From the NCBI RefSeq assembly GCF_007830455.1, contig NZ_VLLB01000003.1, positions 594,530 through 658,529 on the forward strand: a stretch of DNA of 64,000 nt, written 5' to 3'. Shown one piece after another: positions 43,783-54,196 of this stretch (position 1 is the first letter of the stretch; each line of letters opens with the position of its first letter). This DNA comes from Pseudoduganella lurida (lineage in GTDB: Bacteria > Pseudomonadota > Gammaproteobacteria > Burkholderiales > Burkholderiaceae_D). The translations under genes and the position numbers were made by a program. A model generated the notes under the pieces. That model did no database searches. It was not told where the DNA came from and saw only the letters and a program-made list of their open reading frames with translations.

Positions 43783-46008
43783 ATGACCATCGACATTAGC
43801 CAGTTCTTCCAGGTCTTCTTCGATGAAGCCGAGGAGCTGCTGGCTGAAATGGAACGGCTGCTGCTGGCTGTCGATGTGGCGGCGCCGACGGACGAGGACC
43901 TGAACGCCATCTTCCGCACCGCCCACTCGGTGAAGGGCGGCGCGGGCACGTTCGGCCTGACGGACATGACGGAGGTCACGCACATCCTGGAAACGCTGCT
44001 GGACCGCATCCGCAAGGGCGAGATGGCGCTGACCGGCGAGCACGTGGACGCCTTCCTGGCGGCCAAGGACGCGCTCAAGATGCAGCTCGATGGCCACCGC
44101 CTCGGCACGGTCGTGGACCAGGATGCCGTGGGCGACGTGCGCATGATGCTGCAGCACCTGGCGCAGGACGTGCACGTGGATGCGATCGCCCACATGGCGC
44201 CGGCGTTCCAGGGCGCCGCCAGCGAAGCGCAGGCCGTGGACCACAGCGGCGGCAGGCGCTATCGCCTGGAGCTGCCGGCCATGGCGCACCGCGAAGTGAC
44301 GGCGCTGGCCGCGGAGCTGGGCCTGCTGGCCCATGTCGTCGTCACGCCGCTCGACAACGAGCGCAACGCGATGGTCGTCACCACCCATGAAAGCCTGGAC
44401 GACATCGTGGCCATCTGCTCGTTCGTGCTCGACACGGACGCGATGACGATCACCGACCTGCCGGCCCTGACGCCGGACCAGGAAGCGCGCGAGCGGGCCG
44501 AGCGCAGCAAGGTCGAAGCGGACCTGGGCTACGGTTTCTTCGAGCCGCTGTCGCCTGCGGAAAGCGCGGCTGCCCAGTCGGGCGACGGCTACGGCTTCTT
44601 CCAGCCGCTCGACGAGATCCGCGCCAATGCCCAGGCTTCCGGCGACGATGCGCGCGGCTACGGCTTCTTCCAGCCGGTGGAGCAGATCCGTGCCGCGGCC
44701 GGCATCAGCGACGCGTCGCCCGCCGAGAAGGCCGCCGAGAAGATCGAGGAAGACAAGAAGGCCGCGAAGAAGGATGCCGAGAAGGCCGACAAGCCCGCGG
44801 CCCAGGGAGCCGAATCCTCGTCGATCCGCGTGTCGATCGAGAAGGTCGACCAGCTGATCAACCTGGTGGGCGAGCTGGTGATCACGCAGGCGATGATCGA
44901 GCAGCGCGCCGAGGTGCTGGACCCGATGCTGCACGAGAAGCTGCTGGCCTCCGTAGGGCAGTTGACGCGCAACACGCGCGACCTGCAGGAAGCGGTGATG
45001 TCGATCCGCATGATGCCGATGGACTTCGTGTTCTCGCGCTTCCCGCGCATGGTGCGCGACCTGGCCACCAAGCTCGGTAAAAAGGTCGACTTCATCACCA
45101 ACGGCGCGGCGACGGAACTGGACAAGGGCCTGATCGAACGCATCGTCGACCCGCTGACGCACCTGGTGCGCAACAGCATCGACCATGGCATCGAGATGCC
45201 GGAAGTACGGCGCGCGGCCGGCAAGACGGATGCGGGGCGGCTGTTCCTGTCCGCCACCCACCAGGGCGGCAACATCATCATCGAGGTGTCGGACGACGGT
45301 GGCGGCCTGAATCGCGACCGTATCCTGGCCAAGGCGAAGCAGAACGGCCTGCCCGTATCGGACATGATGCCCGACAGCGAAGTGTGGCAGCTGATCTTCG
45401 CGCCGGGCTTCTCGACCGCCGAGCAGGTGACGGACGTGTCGGGCCGCGGCGTGGGCATGGATGTCGTCAAGCGCAACATCACGGCGCTGGGCGGCACCGT
45501 CGACATCCGGTCCGCGAAAGGCTTCGGCACCACGATCTCGATCTCGCTGCCGCTGACGCTGGCGATCCTGGACGGCATGTCGATCCGGGTCGGCGAGGAG
45601 GTGTACATCCTGCCGCTCGGCTTCGTGGTCGAATCGCTGCAGCCGACGCAGGAGGAGGTGCGCGACATCTCCGGCCGCGGGCGCGTGGTGAAGGTGCGCG
45701 GCGAATACCTGCCGCTGATTCCCCTGTACCAGATGTTCGAGATCGAGCCGCGCTTCCGCGAACCGTGGGAAGGCATCCTCGTCATCCTGGAAACGGAAGG
45801 CAGGAAGGCCTGCCTGTTCGTCGACGAACTGGTGGGGCAGCAGCAGGTGGTCGTGAAGAACCTGGAATCGAATTACCGCAAGGTGGCCGGCATCTCGGGC
45901 GCCACCATCCTGGGCGACGGCGGCGTGTCGCTGATCCTGGACGTGGCGGCGCTGATCCGCTCCTCGCGCCAGCTGGTGGAAGAATCCACGCCGAACACGC
46001 TGGGCTGA
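43783..46008 (+). CDS. cheA: Chemotaxis histidine kinase CheA
   Basis: A 741-residue CheA. P1 (HPt) has the phosphorylatable His48 in [14 protein letters not shown]2-like region (about 150-235: [22 protein letters not shown]) is followed by a linker holding three GYGFF(E/Q)P motifs at residues 250, 270 and 293 ([24 protein letters not shown]). Then come P3 dimerisation ([20 protein letters not shown]), P4 kinase with [18 protein letters not shown], the N box and [16 protein letters not shown], and P5 (CheW-like) to the end. It phosphorylates CheY and CheB and couples to receptors through CheW. GGAGTCGCGCC precedes the ATG. Confidence 0.97.
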   Translation: MTIDISQFFQVFFDEAEELLAEMERLLLAVDVAAPTDEDLNAIFRTAHSVKGGAGTFGLTDMTEVTHILETLLDRIRKGEMALTGEHVDAFLAAKDALKMQLDGHRLGTVVDQDAVGDVRMMLQHLAQDVHVDAIAHMAPAFQGAASEAQAVDHSGGRRYRLELPAMAHREVTALAAELGLLAHVVVTPLDNERNAMVVTTHESLDDIVAICSFVLDTDAMTITDLPALTPDQEARERAERSKVEADLGYGFFEPLSPAESAAAQSGDGYGFFQPLDEIRANAQASGDDARGYGFFQPVEQIRAAAGISDASPAEKAAEKIEEDKKAAKKDAEKADKPAAQGAESSSIRVSIEKVDQLINLVGELVITQAMIEQRAEVLDPMLHEKLLASVGQLTRNTRDLQEAVMSIRMMPMDFVFSRFPRMVRDLATKLGKKVDFITNGAATELDKGLIERIVDPLTHLVRNSIDHGIEMPEVRRAAGKTDAGRLFLSATHQGGNIIIEVSDDGGGLNRDRILAKAKQNGLPVSDMMPDSEVWQLIFAPGFSTAEQVTDVSGRGVGMDVVKRNITALGGTVDIRSAKGFGTTISISLPLTLAILDGMSIRVGEEVYILPLGFVVESLQPTQEEVRDISGRGRVVKVRGEYLPLIPLYQMFEIEPRFREPWEGILVILETEGRKACLFVDELVGQQQVVVKNLESNYRKVAGISGATILGDGGVSLILDVAALIRSSRQLVEESTPNTLG

Positions 46009-46057
46009 ATGCCTCCAGCACCATTTTCAAAGAATCTCAAAGAACAAAGGAATCAAC

Positions 46058-46540
46058 ATGGCAGAAGCAATCCAGCAGGCCGACATCGCCGGCCACGAGT
46101 TCCTCGCCTTCACCCTGGGCAAGGAAGAATACGGCATCGACATCCTGAAAGTGCAGGAGATCCGCGGCTACGAGGCGGTGACCCGCATCGCCAACGCGCC
46201 GGAATTCATCAAGGGCGTGATCAACCTGCGCGGCATCATCATCCCGGTGGTGGACATGCGCATCAAGTTCAACCTGGGCGAGCCGGTGTATGACCAGTTC
46301 ACCGTGGTGATCATCCTGAACATCGGCGGCCGCGTGGTCGGCATGGTGGTCGACAGCGTGTCCGACGTGACCACGCTGGAACCCGAGCAGATCAAGCCGG
46401 CGCCGGAGATGGGCACCGTGTTCTCGAACGAGTACATGATCGGTCTCGGCACCGTGGAAGAGCGCATGCTGATCCTGATGGACATCGACAAGCTGATGTC
46501 CAGCCCGGAGATGGGCCTGATCGACAAGGCCGCCGCCTGA
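46058..46540 (+). CDS. cheW: Chemotaxis coupling protein CheW
   Basis: A 160-residue CheW that links chemoreceptors to CheA. It has the SH3-like double barrel with [58 protein letters not shown], the family signature at the receptor and CheA interface, and [27 protein letters not shown]. The length is typical. CAAAGGAATCAAC precedes the ATG. It lies 49 bases after cheA and before a 187-base gap that leads to cheR; the gap has no gene. Confidence 0.97.
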   Translation: MAEAIQQADIAGHEFLAFTLGKEEYGIDILKVQEIRGYEAVTRIANAPEFIKGVINLRGIIIPVVDMRIKFNLGEPVYDQFTVVIILNIGGRVVGMVVDSVSDVTTLEPEQIKPAPEMGTVFSNEYMIGLGTVEERMLILMDIDKLMSSPEMGLIDKAAA

Positions 46541-46727
46541 GCGTAGCGGCTGACGCCGGGCCCGGAGGGACCGGTGGCACTGCACGGCAACCGTCCGACC
46601 CGGATGGCGCGCCGGAGCGATAATATCCACGATGCGGGAAGGCGGCCATGCCGCTCCCCGCGCCTGGCGCCGCCCGCGTTACCGGCCGCCATCCGGGGAT
46701 GGTGCACGAAGAATCTGATCGGATCAC

Positions 46728-47597
46728 ATGATGTCCAGGGACACCGTCAAGGAGTTTGAGTTCAACGGCCGCGATTTCGAGCGCGTGCGCGCTCTGATCT
46801 ACAAACGGGCCGGCATCTCGCTGGCCGACAGCAAGCAGGAGATGGTCTACAGCCGCCTGGCGCGGCGCCTGCGCGCGACCGGCATCATGTCGTTCGCGAA
46901 GTATCTCGACGATCTCGAGGCGGGCAAGATGCCGGGCGAGTGGGAGTCGTTCACCAATGCGCTGACGACCAACCTGACGTCGTTCTTCCGCGAGGCGCAC
47001 CACTTCCCGCTGCTGGCCGAACACGCCAAGAAACACCGGGGCGAGCAGCTGACCATCTGGTGCTCGGCCAGTTCCACCGGCGAAGAGCCGTACTCGATCG
47101 CGATCACCGTCTGCGAGGCATTCAACACGCTCACGCCGCCGGTGCAGATCATCGCCACGGATATCGATACGAATGTGCTGGCCACGGCCGCCAACGGCAT
47201 CTACCCGATCGACCGCATCGAGAAGCTGACGGCCGACCAGCAGCGCCGCTTCTTCCTGCGCGGGAAGGGCGACAAGGCCGGCATGGTGCGGGCCCGCCCG
47301 GAACTGCGCCAGCTGATCACCTACCGGCCCCTTAACCTGCTCGACGAGCAGTGGGACATCCGCGGCCAGTTCGACGTGATCTTCTGCCGCAACGTGATGA
47401 TCTATTTCGACAAGCCCACGCAGCGCAAGATCCTGTCGCGCTTCGTGCCGCTGATGAAGCCGGACGGCCTGCTGTTTGCCGGCCATTCCGAGAATTTCCT
47501 GTACGTGTCCGATGCGCTGAAGCTGCGCGGCAAGACGGTGTACGAGCTGGAAGACAAGGCACGCAGTGTGCAGCAGGGCATGCAGAAAAGGGCCTGA
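46728..47597 (+). CDS. cheR: Chemotaxis protein methyltransferase CheR
   Basis: A 289-residue CheR, which methylates glutamates of chemoreceptors using SAM. The N-terminal helical domain has FNGRDFERVRALIYKRAGISLADSKQEMVYSRLARRLRATG; the SAM domain follows with TSFFREAHHFPLL, WCSASSTGEEPYSIAI, IIATDIDTNVLATA and VIFCRNVMIYFDKPTQRKIL. The two adjacent ATGs leave a 1-codon uncertainty. It forms the adaptation pair with CheB. The 3' end runs into a 15-bp repeat array whose first unit contains the TGA stop. Confidence 0.96.
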   Translation: MMSRDTVKEFEFNGRDFERVRALIYKRAGISLADSKQEMVYSRLARRLRATGIMSFAKYLDDLEAGKMPGEWESFTNALTTNLTSFFREAHHFPLLAEHAKKHRGEQLTIWCSASSTGEEPYSIAITVCEAFNTLTPPVQIIATDIDTNVLATAANGIYPIDRIEKLTADQQRRFFLRGKGDKAGMVRARPELRQLITYRPLNLLDEQWDIRGQFDVIFCRNVMIYFDKPTQRKILSRFVPLMKPDGLLFAGHSENFLYVSDALKLRGKTVYELEDKARSVQQGMQKRA

Positions 47598-47681
47598 CCC
47601 GAATGGGCCTGACCTGAACGGGCTGGACCTGAACGGACTAGACCCGAAGCGGCTTGAACCGAAGGGGCTTGCCCGAAACCG
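47592..47681. repeat. Degenerate 15-bp tandem repeat between cheR and cheD
   Basis: Six units of a 15-mer like GCCTGACCTGAACGG (from 47592, 47607, 47622, 47637, 47652 and 47667), each with two to five changes. The first includes the cheR stop. The unit is a multiple of three, so the frame stays open and would code Asp-Pro/Leu-Asn-Gly-like pentapeptides; a protein there is not supported. Confidence 0.88.
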
Positions 47682-47698
47682 GCATCACGAAAGACAGC

Positions 47699-48295
47699 AT
47701 GGACACCGACCACCTCGCCACCAATGTGTATTACGACAGGACCTTCGACTGCGACGCGGCGAAGATCCTGCCGGGCGAATACTATTTCACCAACAAGGAC
47801 ATGCTGATCGTGACCGTGCTGGGCTCCTGCGTGTCGGCCTGCATCCGCGACCGCGTGACGGGCCTGGGCGGCATGAACCACTTCATGCTGCCCGACAGCG
47901 GCAGCGACGGCAGTCCGGTGTCCGCGTCCGCCCGCTACGGCACGTATGCGATGGAAGTGCTGATTAACAGCCTGCTCAAGAACGGTGCGCGGCGCGACAA
48001 CCTGGAAGCCAAGGTGTTCGGCGGCGGCGCCGTGCTGAAGGGATTCACGGCGATGAACGTGGGCGAACGCAACGCCGCCTTCGTGCAGCAGTTCCTGCGC
48101 AACGAGCGCATCCGCATCGCCGCGGAAGACCTGAACGACGTATATCCCCGCAAGGTGTATTTCTTCCCGCGCACCGGCCGGGTGCTGGTGAAGAAGCTGA
48201 TGCAGTCGCATAACGACACGCTGGCCAAGCGCGAGATCGAATACGCGAGCCGCCTGAAGGCCAAGCCGGTGGCCGGCGAGATCGAGCTGTTCTGA
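47699..48295 (+). CDS. cheD: Chemoreceptor glutamine deamidase CheD
   Basis: A 198-residue CheD, which deamidates glutamines of chemoreceptors to glutamates and can act with CheY-P on adaptation. The catalytic triad is visible: Cys44 in [14 protein letters not shown], His61 in [11 protein letters not shown] and the Thr in [13 protein letters not shown]. The ATG starting [12 protein letters not shown] was chosen; the earlier start at 47654 would lie in the 15-bp repeat. It ends VAGEIELF, close to the cheB start. It lies in the order cheR-cheD-cheB found in many Betaproteobacteria. Confidence 0.95.
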   Translation: MDTDHLATNVYYDRTFDCDAAKILPGEYYFTNKDMLIVTVLGSCVSACIRDRVTGLGGMNHFMLPDSGSDGSPVSASARYGTYAMEVLINSLLKNGARRDNLEAKVFGGGAVLKGFTAMNVGERNAAFVQQFLRNERIRIAAEDLNDVYPRKVYFFPRTGRVLVKKLMQSHNDTLAKREIEYASRLKAKPVAGEIELF

Positions 48296-48324
48296 CCGTT
48301 GCGCCGTTTTCCAATGAGGCATTC

Positions 48325-49395
48325 ATGACTATCAAGGTGTTAATCGTCGACGATTCCGCGCTGATCCGCAGCGTGATGACGGAAATCGTCAACAGCCAGC
48401 CCGACATGGAAGTGGTCGGCACGGCGCCCGATCCGCTCGTCGCGCGCGAGCTGATCAAGCAGACCAACCCGCACGTGCTGACGCTGGACGTGGAGATGCC
48501 GAAAATGGACGGCCTCGACTTCCTGGAAAAGCTGATGCGGCTGCGGCCCATGCCGGTGGTGATGGTGTCGTCGCTGACCGAGCGCGGCTCCGAGATCACC
48601 ATGCGCGCGCTGGAGCTGGGCGCCGTCGATTTCGTCACCAAGCCGAAGATCTCGATCCAGACCGGCATGCGCGAGTACACCGAGCTGATCGCCGATAAAA
48701 TCCGTGCCGCAGCGAAGGCGCGCATCCGCGCCCGCACCCTGCCGCAAGCGGGCGCCGAGGGCGCCGCGCCCCTGCCACAATTACGCAACCCGCTGATGTC
48801 GTCCGAAAAACTGATCATCGTCGGCGCCTCGACCGGCGGTACCGAAGCGATCCGCGAATTCCTGGTGCAGATGCCGTCCGACTGCCCGGGCATCCTGATC
48901 ACGCAGCACATGCCGGAAGGCTTTACCCGCTCGTTCGCCAAGCGGCTCGATTCGCTGTGCAGGATCTCGGTGCAGGAGGCGCAGGGCAACGAGCGCATCC
49001 TGCCGGGCCATGCCTACATCGCGCCGGGCCACTCGCACCTGCTGCTGGCGCGCTCCGGCGCGAACTACATGACGAAGCTCGATGGCGGCGAACCGGTGAA
49101 CCGGCACCGCCCGTCCGTGGACGTGCTGTTCCGTTCCGCCGCACAGAACGCGGGCAAGAACGCGGTTGGGGTTATCCTGACCGGAATGGGCAAGGATGGC
49201 GCGGCGGGCATGCTGGAGATGAAGGCAGCTGGCGCGTATAATTTTGCCCAGGACGAAGCCAGCTGCGTCGTGTTCGGCATGCCGCGCGAAGCGATCGCCG
49301 TCGGTGCCACGCACGAAGTGGGCGCGCTGGGGGCGTTGCCGGGCATGGTGCTGGGTTATCTGGCCCAGCACGGCATGCGCGCTTTGCGTGTTTGA
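48325..49395 (+). CDS. cheB: Chemotaxis response regulator / methylesterase CheB
   Basis: A 356-residue CheB with a receiver domain (Asp55 in [16 protein letters not shown]), a linker and the methylesterase domain (about 155-350). The catalytic Ser is in [17 protein letters not shown], with His in [10 protein letters not shown] and Asp in [14 protein letters not shown]. Phosphorylated by CheA, it demethylates receptors and so balances CheR. ATGAGGCATTC contains the ribosome binding site. It is the last gene of the first che run; 151 AT-richer bases then separate it from cheY. Confidence 0.97.
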   Translation: MTIKVLIVDDSALIRSVMTEIVNSQPDMEVVGTAPDPLVARELIKQTNPHVLTLDVEMPKMDGLDFLEKLMRLRPMPVVMVSSLTERGSEITMRALELGAVDFVTKPKISIQTGMREYTELIADKIRAAAKARIRARTLPQAGAEGAAPLPQLRNPLMSSEKLIIVGASTGGTEAIREFLVQMPSDCPGILITQHMPEGFTRSFAKRLDSLCRISVQEAQGNERILPGHAYIAPGHSHLLLARSGANYMTKLDGGEPVNRHRPSVDVLFRSAAQNAGKNAVGVILTGMGKDGAAGMLEMKAAGAYNFAQDEASCVVFGMPREAIAVGATHEVGALGALPGMVLGYLAQHGMRALRV

Positions 49396-49546
49396 TACGG
49401 AGTGACGTTTTTTGCCAGCGTTTTTAACACGGTGAAAGTGATTTCATTCCCTACGGACAACTAAGATGCTATCCTTCACTGCTGGTGCAGAGGCTGGTAG
49501 CACACACTAATATTTATAACCGCGTAAAGAATCAACGGAGCAATTC

Positions 49547-49936
49547 ATGGCTGATCCAAAGATGAAATTTTTAGTTGTTGACGACTTCTCGACGATGCGC
49601 CGCATCGTCCGGAATCTGTTGAAAGAACTGGGTTATGCCAACGTGGACGAAGCCGAAGACGGCGTGATGGCGCTGGCCAAGCTGCGTTCGGAATCGTTCG
49701 ACTTCGTCGTGTCCGACTGGAACATGCCGAACATGGACGGCCTGACGATGCTGCAGAACATTCGTGCCGATCCGGCACTGGCCAAGCTGCCGGTGCTGAT
49801 GGTGACGGCCGAAGCGAAGAAGGAAAACATCATCGCGGCTGCCCAGGCCGGCGCCAACGGCTACGTCGTGAAACCGTTCACGGCCGCCACGCTGGACGAG
49901 AAGCTGAACAAGATCTTTGAAAAGCTCGGAGCCTGA
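49547..49936 (+). CDS. cheY: Chemotaxis response regulator CheY
   Basis: A 129-residue CheY of the E. coli type: [36 protein letters not shown] (with the acidic pair), Asp57 in [48 protein letters not shown] with Thr and Lys, length 129. Phosphorylated CheY binds FliM and reverses flagellar rotation. It is preceded by a 151-base AT-rich leader and AACGGAGCAATTC, suggesting a promoter of its own. It is followed 3 bases later by cheZ, the phosphatase for it. It differs from the CheY-like receiver at 43.4 kb. Confidence 0.97.
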   Translation: MADPKMKFLVVDDFSTMRRIVRNLLKELGYANVDEAEDGVMALAKLRSESFDFVVSDWNMPNMDGLTMLQNIRADPALAKLPVLMVTAEAKKENIIAAAQAGANGYVVKPFTAATLDEKLNKIFEKLGA

Positions 49937-49939
49937 CCG

Positions 49940-50626
49940 ATGGCCGATGATGCAGGCGGCGCCCACCTGGCGCCGGCCGAGGTAGAACACGCGGCGGGGT
50001 CGTCCGCCGCCGGCGGCATGGAACAGCACGACGAGTTCCTGTCCCGTATCGGCCACATGACGCGCGCGCTGCACGAGAACCTGCGCGGCCTGGGCCTGGA
50101 CAAGCTGATCGAAAAGGCCGCCGAGGACATCCCGGATGCCCGCGACCGTCTCGACTACGTGGCGCGCCTGAGCGAAAACGCGGCGCAGAAGGTGCTCAAT
50201 GCCACGGACGAGGCCGGCCCACTGCAGGACAGCATCGCCAGCGATGCAAAGGAGCTGACGGGTTCCTGGCAGGCGCTGCTGGACGGGCAGGGCGGCGAGG
50301 CGGACTGGCGCGCGCTGGCGCAACGCACGATCGCGGCGCTGGCCAGCACCACGGCCGCCACCACGGCCACCAAGGGCCACCTGATGGACATCATGATGGC
50401 GCAGGATTTCCAGGACCTCACGGGCCAGGTGATCAAGCGCGTCACGGGCATCGCCCAGAACCTCGAGAAGCAGCTGGTGCAGACGCTGGTCGACTTCGCG
50501 CCCGAGGAACTGAAGAAGGACCTCGATACGGGCCTGCTGAACGGTCCGCAGATCGACAAGAGCAAGGACGGTGTCGTGGCCGACCAGGGCCAGGTCGACG
50601 ACCTGCTCGACAGCCTCGGCTTCTGA
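49940..50626 (+). CDS. cheZ: CheY-P phosphatase CheZ
   Basis: A 228-residue CheZ that dephosphorylates CheY-P to end the tumble signal. The catalytic helix is MAQDFQDLTGQVIKRVTGIAQNLEKQL with Asp159 and Gln163, and the C-terminal peptide DQGQVDDLLDSLGF is the CheY-binding tail. The N-terminus is longer and acidic. Its ATG lies 3 bases after the cheY stop codon (GGAGCCTGACCG), so the two are co-translated. Confidence 0.97.
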   Translation: MADDAGGAHLAPAEVEHAAGSSAAGGMEQHDEFLSRIGHMTRALHENLRGLGLDKLIEKAAEDIPDARDRLDYVARLSENAAQKVLNATDEAGPLQDSIASDAKELTGSWQALLDGQGGEADWRALAQRTIAALASTTAATTATKGHLMDIMMAQDFQDLTGQVIKRVTGIAQNLEKQLVQTLVDFAPEELKKDLDTGLLNGPQIDKSKDGVVADQGQVDDLLDSLGF

Positions 50627-50730
50627 TGCATTACTGGCCGGGCCTGCATGCTGCGGGCCTGGCGACCCTGACATTCACGAACCCGAGCTGACGACCTGGG
50701 CGGGCCGCGCGCCCGCCCGTTCATTTCACT

Positions 50731-51936
50731 ATGCACCAGACCCATTTCCTCGTCCGCGAGCCGCTGCTCGATCCGCAACAGCGGGTGGTGGGCTACGAGC
50801 TGTGCTGGCAGCACCCGGCCGACACGCCGCCGGCGCAGGCCGGGCTGGAAGGCCTCGTCAGCTTCGTGGCGGACCAGGTGTGCGACGCCGAGCGGGGCTG
50901 GCTGCTGCGCGACAAGACGCTGTTCCTGCAGGCCGTGCCGGCCATGCTGTCGACGGACGCGCTGCACTGCCTGCCGCCGCAGCACACGGTGCTGTCGATC
51001 CGCACCAGCGAGCTGGCCAATCCGGACACGCTGGCCGCCGTGCGGGCGCTGCGCGCGGGCGACGTCGGCATCCTGCTGCGCAATTGCGACCTGACGCGCG
51101 TGGGCAACCGGCTGCCCTCGATTGCCTCGTATGTGGAAGTGCGCTTCTCCGGCGCCAACGTGGCCGACCAGGCGCGCACCTATGCGGCGCTGAAGCAGTC
51201 GTCGGTGCGCATGGTGGGCCGGCCCGTGACGACCTGGGAAGACTACGATATCTGCGCCGCGCTGGGCATCGACGCCTTCGTCGGCAAGCTGCACCTCACG
51301 CCGCGGCCCGGTTCCGAATCGAAGGGCCTGAATCCGGCACAGGCGGCGATCCTGCAGCTGATGCAGATGGTGCGCGAGAATGCCGACGTGCCGAAGCTGG
51401 AGAGCGTGCTCAAACGCGATGCGGCGCTGTCGTACAAGCTGCTCCGCTACATCAATTCGGCCGGCTTCGGCGCCGGCCGCGAGATCCAGTCCCTGAAGCA
51501 GGCCATCACGCTGCTGGGCTACCAGCCCCTGTACCGCTGGCTGACGCTGCTGCTCGCCACCGCCAGCACGAGCGGCTATTCGCCCGTGCTGCTGGAGACG
51601 GCCGTGGTGCGGGGCCGCCTGGCCGAACTGCTCGGTACCTCACTGGGCCGCGCCGAAGCGGAAAACATCTTCGTCGCCGGCATGTTCTCGCTGCTCGACC
51701 GCCTGCTGGGCATCCCGATGGGGGAAGTGCTCGAGACGATGCCGCTGTCCGCCGATATCGCCGCCGCACTGCTCAACCGCGGCGGCAAGTACGGCCCCTA
51801 CCTCGCGCTTGCCGAAGCGTGCGAGCTGAACTCCGACCTCGTCGCCGCGCTGGCCGCCTCGCTGCAGCTGTCCCCCGAAGAAGTCAACAAGGCGCACCTC
51901 TCCGCGCTGGCCTGGACCCAGGCCGTCACCGCCTGA
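50731..51936 (+). CDS. Degenerate EAL plus HDOD domain signalling protein
   Basis: A 401-residue protein in EAL-HDOD order (YuxH/CdgJ-like layout). The N-terminal half (about 1-190) is EAL-like, with FLVREPLLDPQQRVVGYELCW replacing the EAL motif and no catalytic metal ligands, so it should not hydrolyse cyclic di-GMP. The C-terminal half (about 195-395) is HDOD: ILQLMQMVRENADVPKLESVLKRDAALSYKLLRYINSAGFG, IQSLKQAITLLGYQPLYRWLTLLL. Such proteins affect motility by unknown binding roles. It follows the che genes, so a motility link is reasonable. The ribosome binding site is weak. Confidence 0.82.
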   Translation: MHQTHFLVREPLLDPQQRVVGYELCWQHPADTPPAQAGLEGLVSFVADQVCDAERGWLLRDKTLFLQAVPAMLSTDALHCLPPQHTVLSIRTSELANPDTLAAVRALRAGDVGILLRNCDLTRVGNRLPSIASYVEVRFSGANVADQARTYAALKQSSVRMVGRPVTTWEDYDICAALGIDAFVGKLHLTPRPGSESKGLNPAQAAILQLMQMVRENADVPKLESVLKRDAALSYKLLRYINSAGFGAGREIQSLKQAITLLGYQPLYRWLTLLLATASTSGYSPVLLETAVVRGRLAELLGTSLGRAEAENIFVAGMFSLLDRLLGIPMGEVLETMPLSADIAAALLNRGGKYGPYLALAEACELNSDLVAALAASLQLSPEEVNKAHLSALAWTQAVTA

Positions 51937-51950
51937 TCACCGCCACCACT

Positions 51951-52107
51951 GCCGAGCTCGTGTCACCCCATGGGGTCAGGCGTAGTGACACGCACTCATC
52001 AGTAGGCACCATTTCCGCGATAGGTACGAGGGAGGGCCACACGCGGCCCCGCTTAGTGCCGAGCTCGTGTCACTACGCCTGACCCCAGCAGGTGACACGA
52101 GCTCGGC
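51951..52107. repeat. Two inverted copies of the GCCGAGCTCGTGTCAC palindrome
   Basis: Copy 1 (51951-51992) begins GCCGAGCTCGTGTCACCCCA and continues GGGGTCAGGCGTAGTGACACG. Copy 2 (52058-52107) has perfect 16-bp arms GCCGAGCTCGTGTCAC and GTGACACGAGCTCGGC around a CTACGCCTGACCCCAGCAG core and is the inverse of copy 1. They lie between the EAL-HDOD gene and the convergent panC; a bidirectional terminator or structural role is likely. No gene lies between them. Confidence 0.9.
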
Positions 52108-52115
52108 AGTAGTGG

Positions 52116-52970
<855 letters not shown>

Positions 52971-53834
52971 TCAGGCCGGGGAGTAGGCCAGGCGCACATA
53001 GATGGGCGCAAACGGCTCGGCCTGGGTAATTTCAATCAGGGTTTCCTTCGCCAGTTCCAGCATGGCGACGAAGTTGACCACAATAACGGGCACGCCGCCG
53101 TCCGCATCGAACAGGTCGGCGAATTCCACGAAGCGCTGCGACTGCAGGCGGCGCAGGATGGCCGTCATGTGCTCGCGCACCGACAGCTCCTCGCGCGAAA
53201 TGCGGTGGTGCTGCTTGAGCGTGGCGCGTTTGAGCAGGCCCCGCCAGGCTTCCTGCAGGTCGAGGGCATTCACGTGCGGCCACACGGGCACCAGGCTCTG
53301 CTCGATGAACACCTGCGTGCTGACGAAATCGCGGTCCAGTTGCGGCACCGCGTTCAGGTCGTAGGCGGCCAGCTTGATCTGCTCGTATTCGAGCAGGCGG
53401 CGCACCAGTTCCGCGCGGGGATCCTCCGGTTCCAGCTCGATATCGTGCGGCCGCTGCGGCAGCAGCATGCGCGACTTGATCTCGATGAGCATCGCCGCCA
53501 TCAGCAGGTATTCCGCCGCCAGTTCCAGGTTCGACAGGCGGATCTGCTCGACATATTGCAGGTACTGCAGCGTCACCTGGGCCATGGGAATGTCCAGGAT
53601 ATTGAAGTTCTGGCGGCGGATCAGGTACAGCAGCAGGTCCAGCGGACCTTCGAAGGCGTCGAGGAAGATCTCCAGCGCATCGGGCGGAATGTACAGGTCG
53701 GCCGGCAGTTTCAGCAGCGGTTCGCCGTACAGGCGTGCCGGCGCGGCGCCGTCGGCCACGACGCTGTCCGGGGCATCGGCAACCGCGGCCGCCGGCGCTT
53801 CCGTGGCGTCATCCGCCACGTCCTGTGGCAGCAT
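52971..53834 (-). CDS. scpA: Segregation and condensation protein A
   Basis: A 287-residue ScpA (kleisin), the subunit that closes the SMC condensin ring with ScpB to organise and segregate the chromosome. The start at MLPQDVADD after GAAAGGCACGC leaves an acidic, Ala-rich N-terminal tail, then the conserved ALEIFLDAFEGPLDLLLYLIRRQNFNILDIPMAQVTLQYLQYVE, EYLLMAAMLIEIKSRMLLP and the C-terminal winged helix with LAKETLIEITQAEPFAPIYVRLAY. An upstream extension of the open frame is not supported. Neighbours DUF3460 and panC form the usual betaproteobacterial cluster. Confidence 0.95.
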   Translation of the reverse strand: MLPQDVADDATEAPAAAVADAPDSVVADGAAPARLYGEPLLKLPADLYIPPDALEIFLDAFEGPLDLLLYLIRRQNFNILDIPMAQVTLQYLQYVEQIRLSNLELAAEYLLMAAMLIEIKSRMLLPQRPHDIELEPEDPRAELVRRLLEYEQIKLAAYDLNAVPQLDRDFVSTQVFIEQSLVPVWPHVNALDLQEAWRGLLKRATLKQHHRISREELSVREHMTAILRRLQSQRFVEFADLFDADGGVPVIVVNFVAMLELAKETLIEITQAEPFAPIYVRLAYSPA

Positions 53835-53848
53835 GCGTGCCTTTCCGG

Positions 53849-54034
53849 TTAGGACTTGCTCTGGTAGACGTAAGCCTGCTGGGCGATGCGCGATTCGCTC
53901 TGGCGCGACTGCTCGTCCAGCGACGTGGGCGCCTTGTCCCACAGCAGGGAGCGGCCCTGCTGCTGGCTCGCTTCGATGCCGGGATTCTTTGCCTTCAGAT
54001 CCTTGATGAACTGGGTGTGCTCGGACTCGTACAT
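53849..54034 (-). CDS. DUF3460 family protein
   Basis: A 61-residue small soluble protein, MYESEHTQFIKDLKAKNPGIEASQQQGRSLLWDKAPTSLDEQ, then RIAQQAYVYQSKS, matching the DUF3460 family (about 60 residues) seen next to scpA and panC in Betaproteobacteria. The function is unknown. The methionine at 54034 gives the usual length; one at 54061 would add MKLLFKQHR and is possible. No clear ribosome binding site precedes either. It lies 14 bases upstream of scpA on the same strand. Confidence 0.82.
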   Translation of the reverse strand: MYESEHTQFIKDLKAKNPGIEASQQQGRSLLWDKAPTSLDEQSRQSESRIAQQAYVYQSKS

Positions 54035-54196
54035 GCGGTGTTGTTTGAACAGGAGTTTCATATCGTCTTGGAAGGTGAAATGCAGCGCGTATTCTACCGC
54101 GCCGCGCCATGCCGAAGGGAATTTTACGGCCGGGCGCGTTGACCGCGGGCGACGGCGCTGCCAGCTCCCCGGCCGGATCGGGTATTCTTTATTGCA

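Noticed and set aside
47592..47698. A small gene in the 15-bp repeat with Asn-Gly pentapeptides
   Set aside because: The frame is kept only because the unit is a multiple of three; there is no start with a ribosome binding site and it overlaps cheR and cheD.
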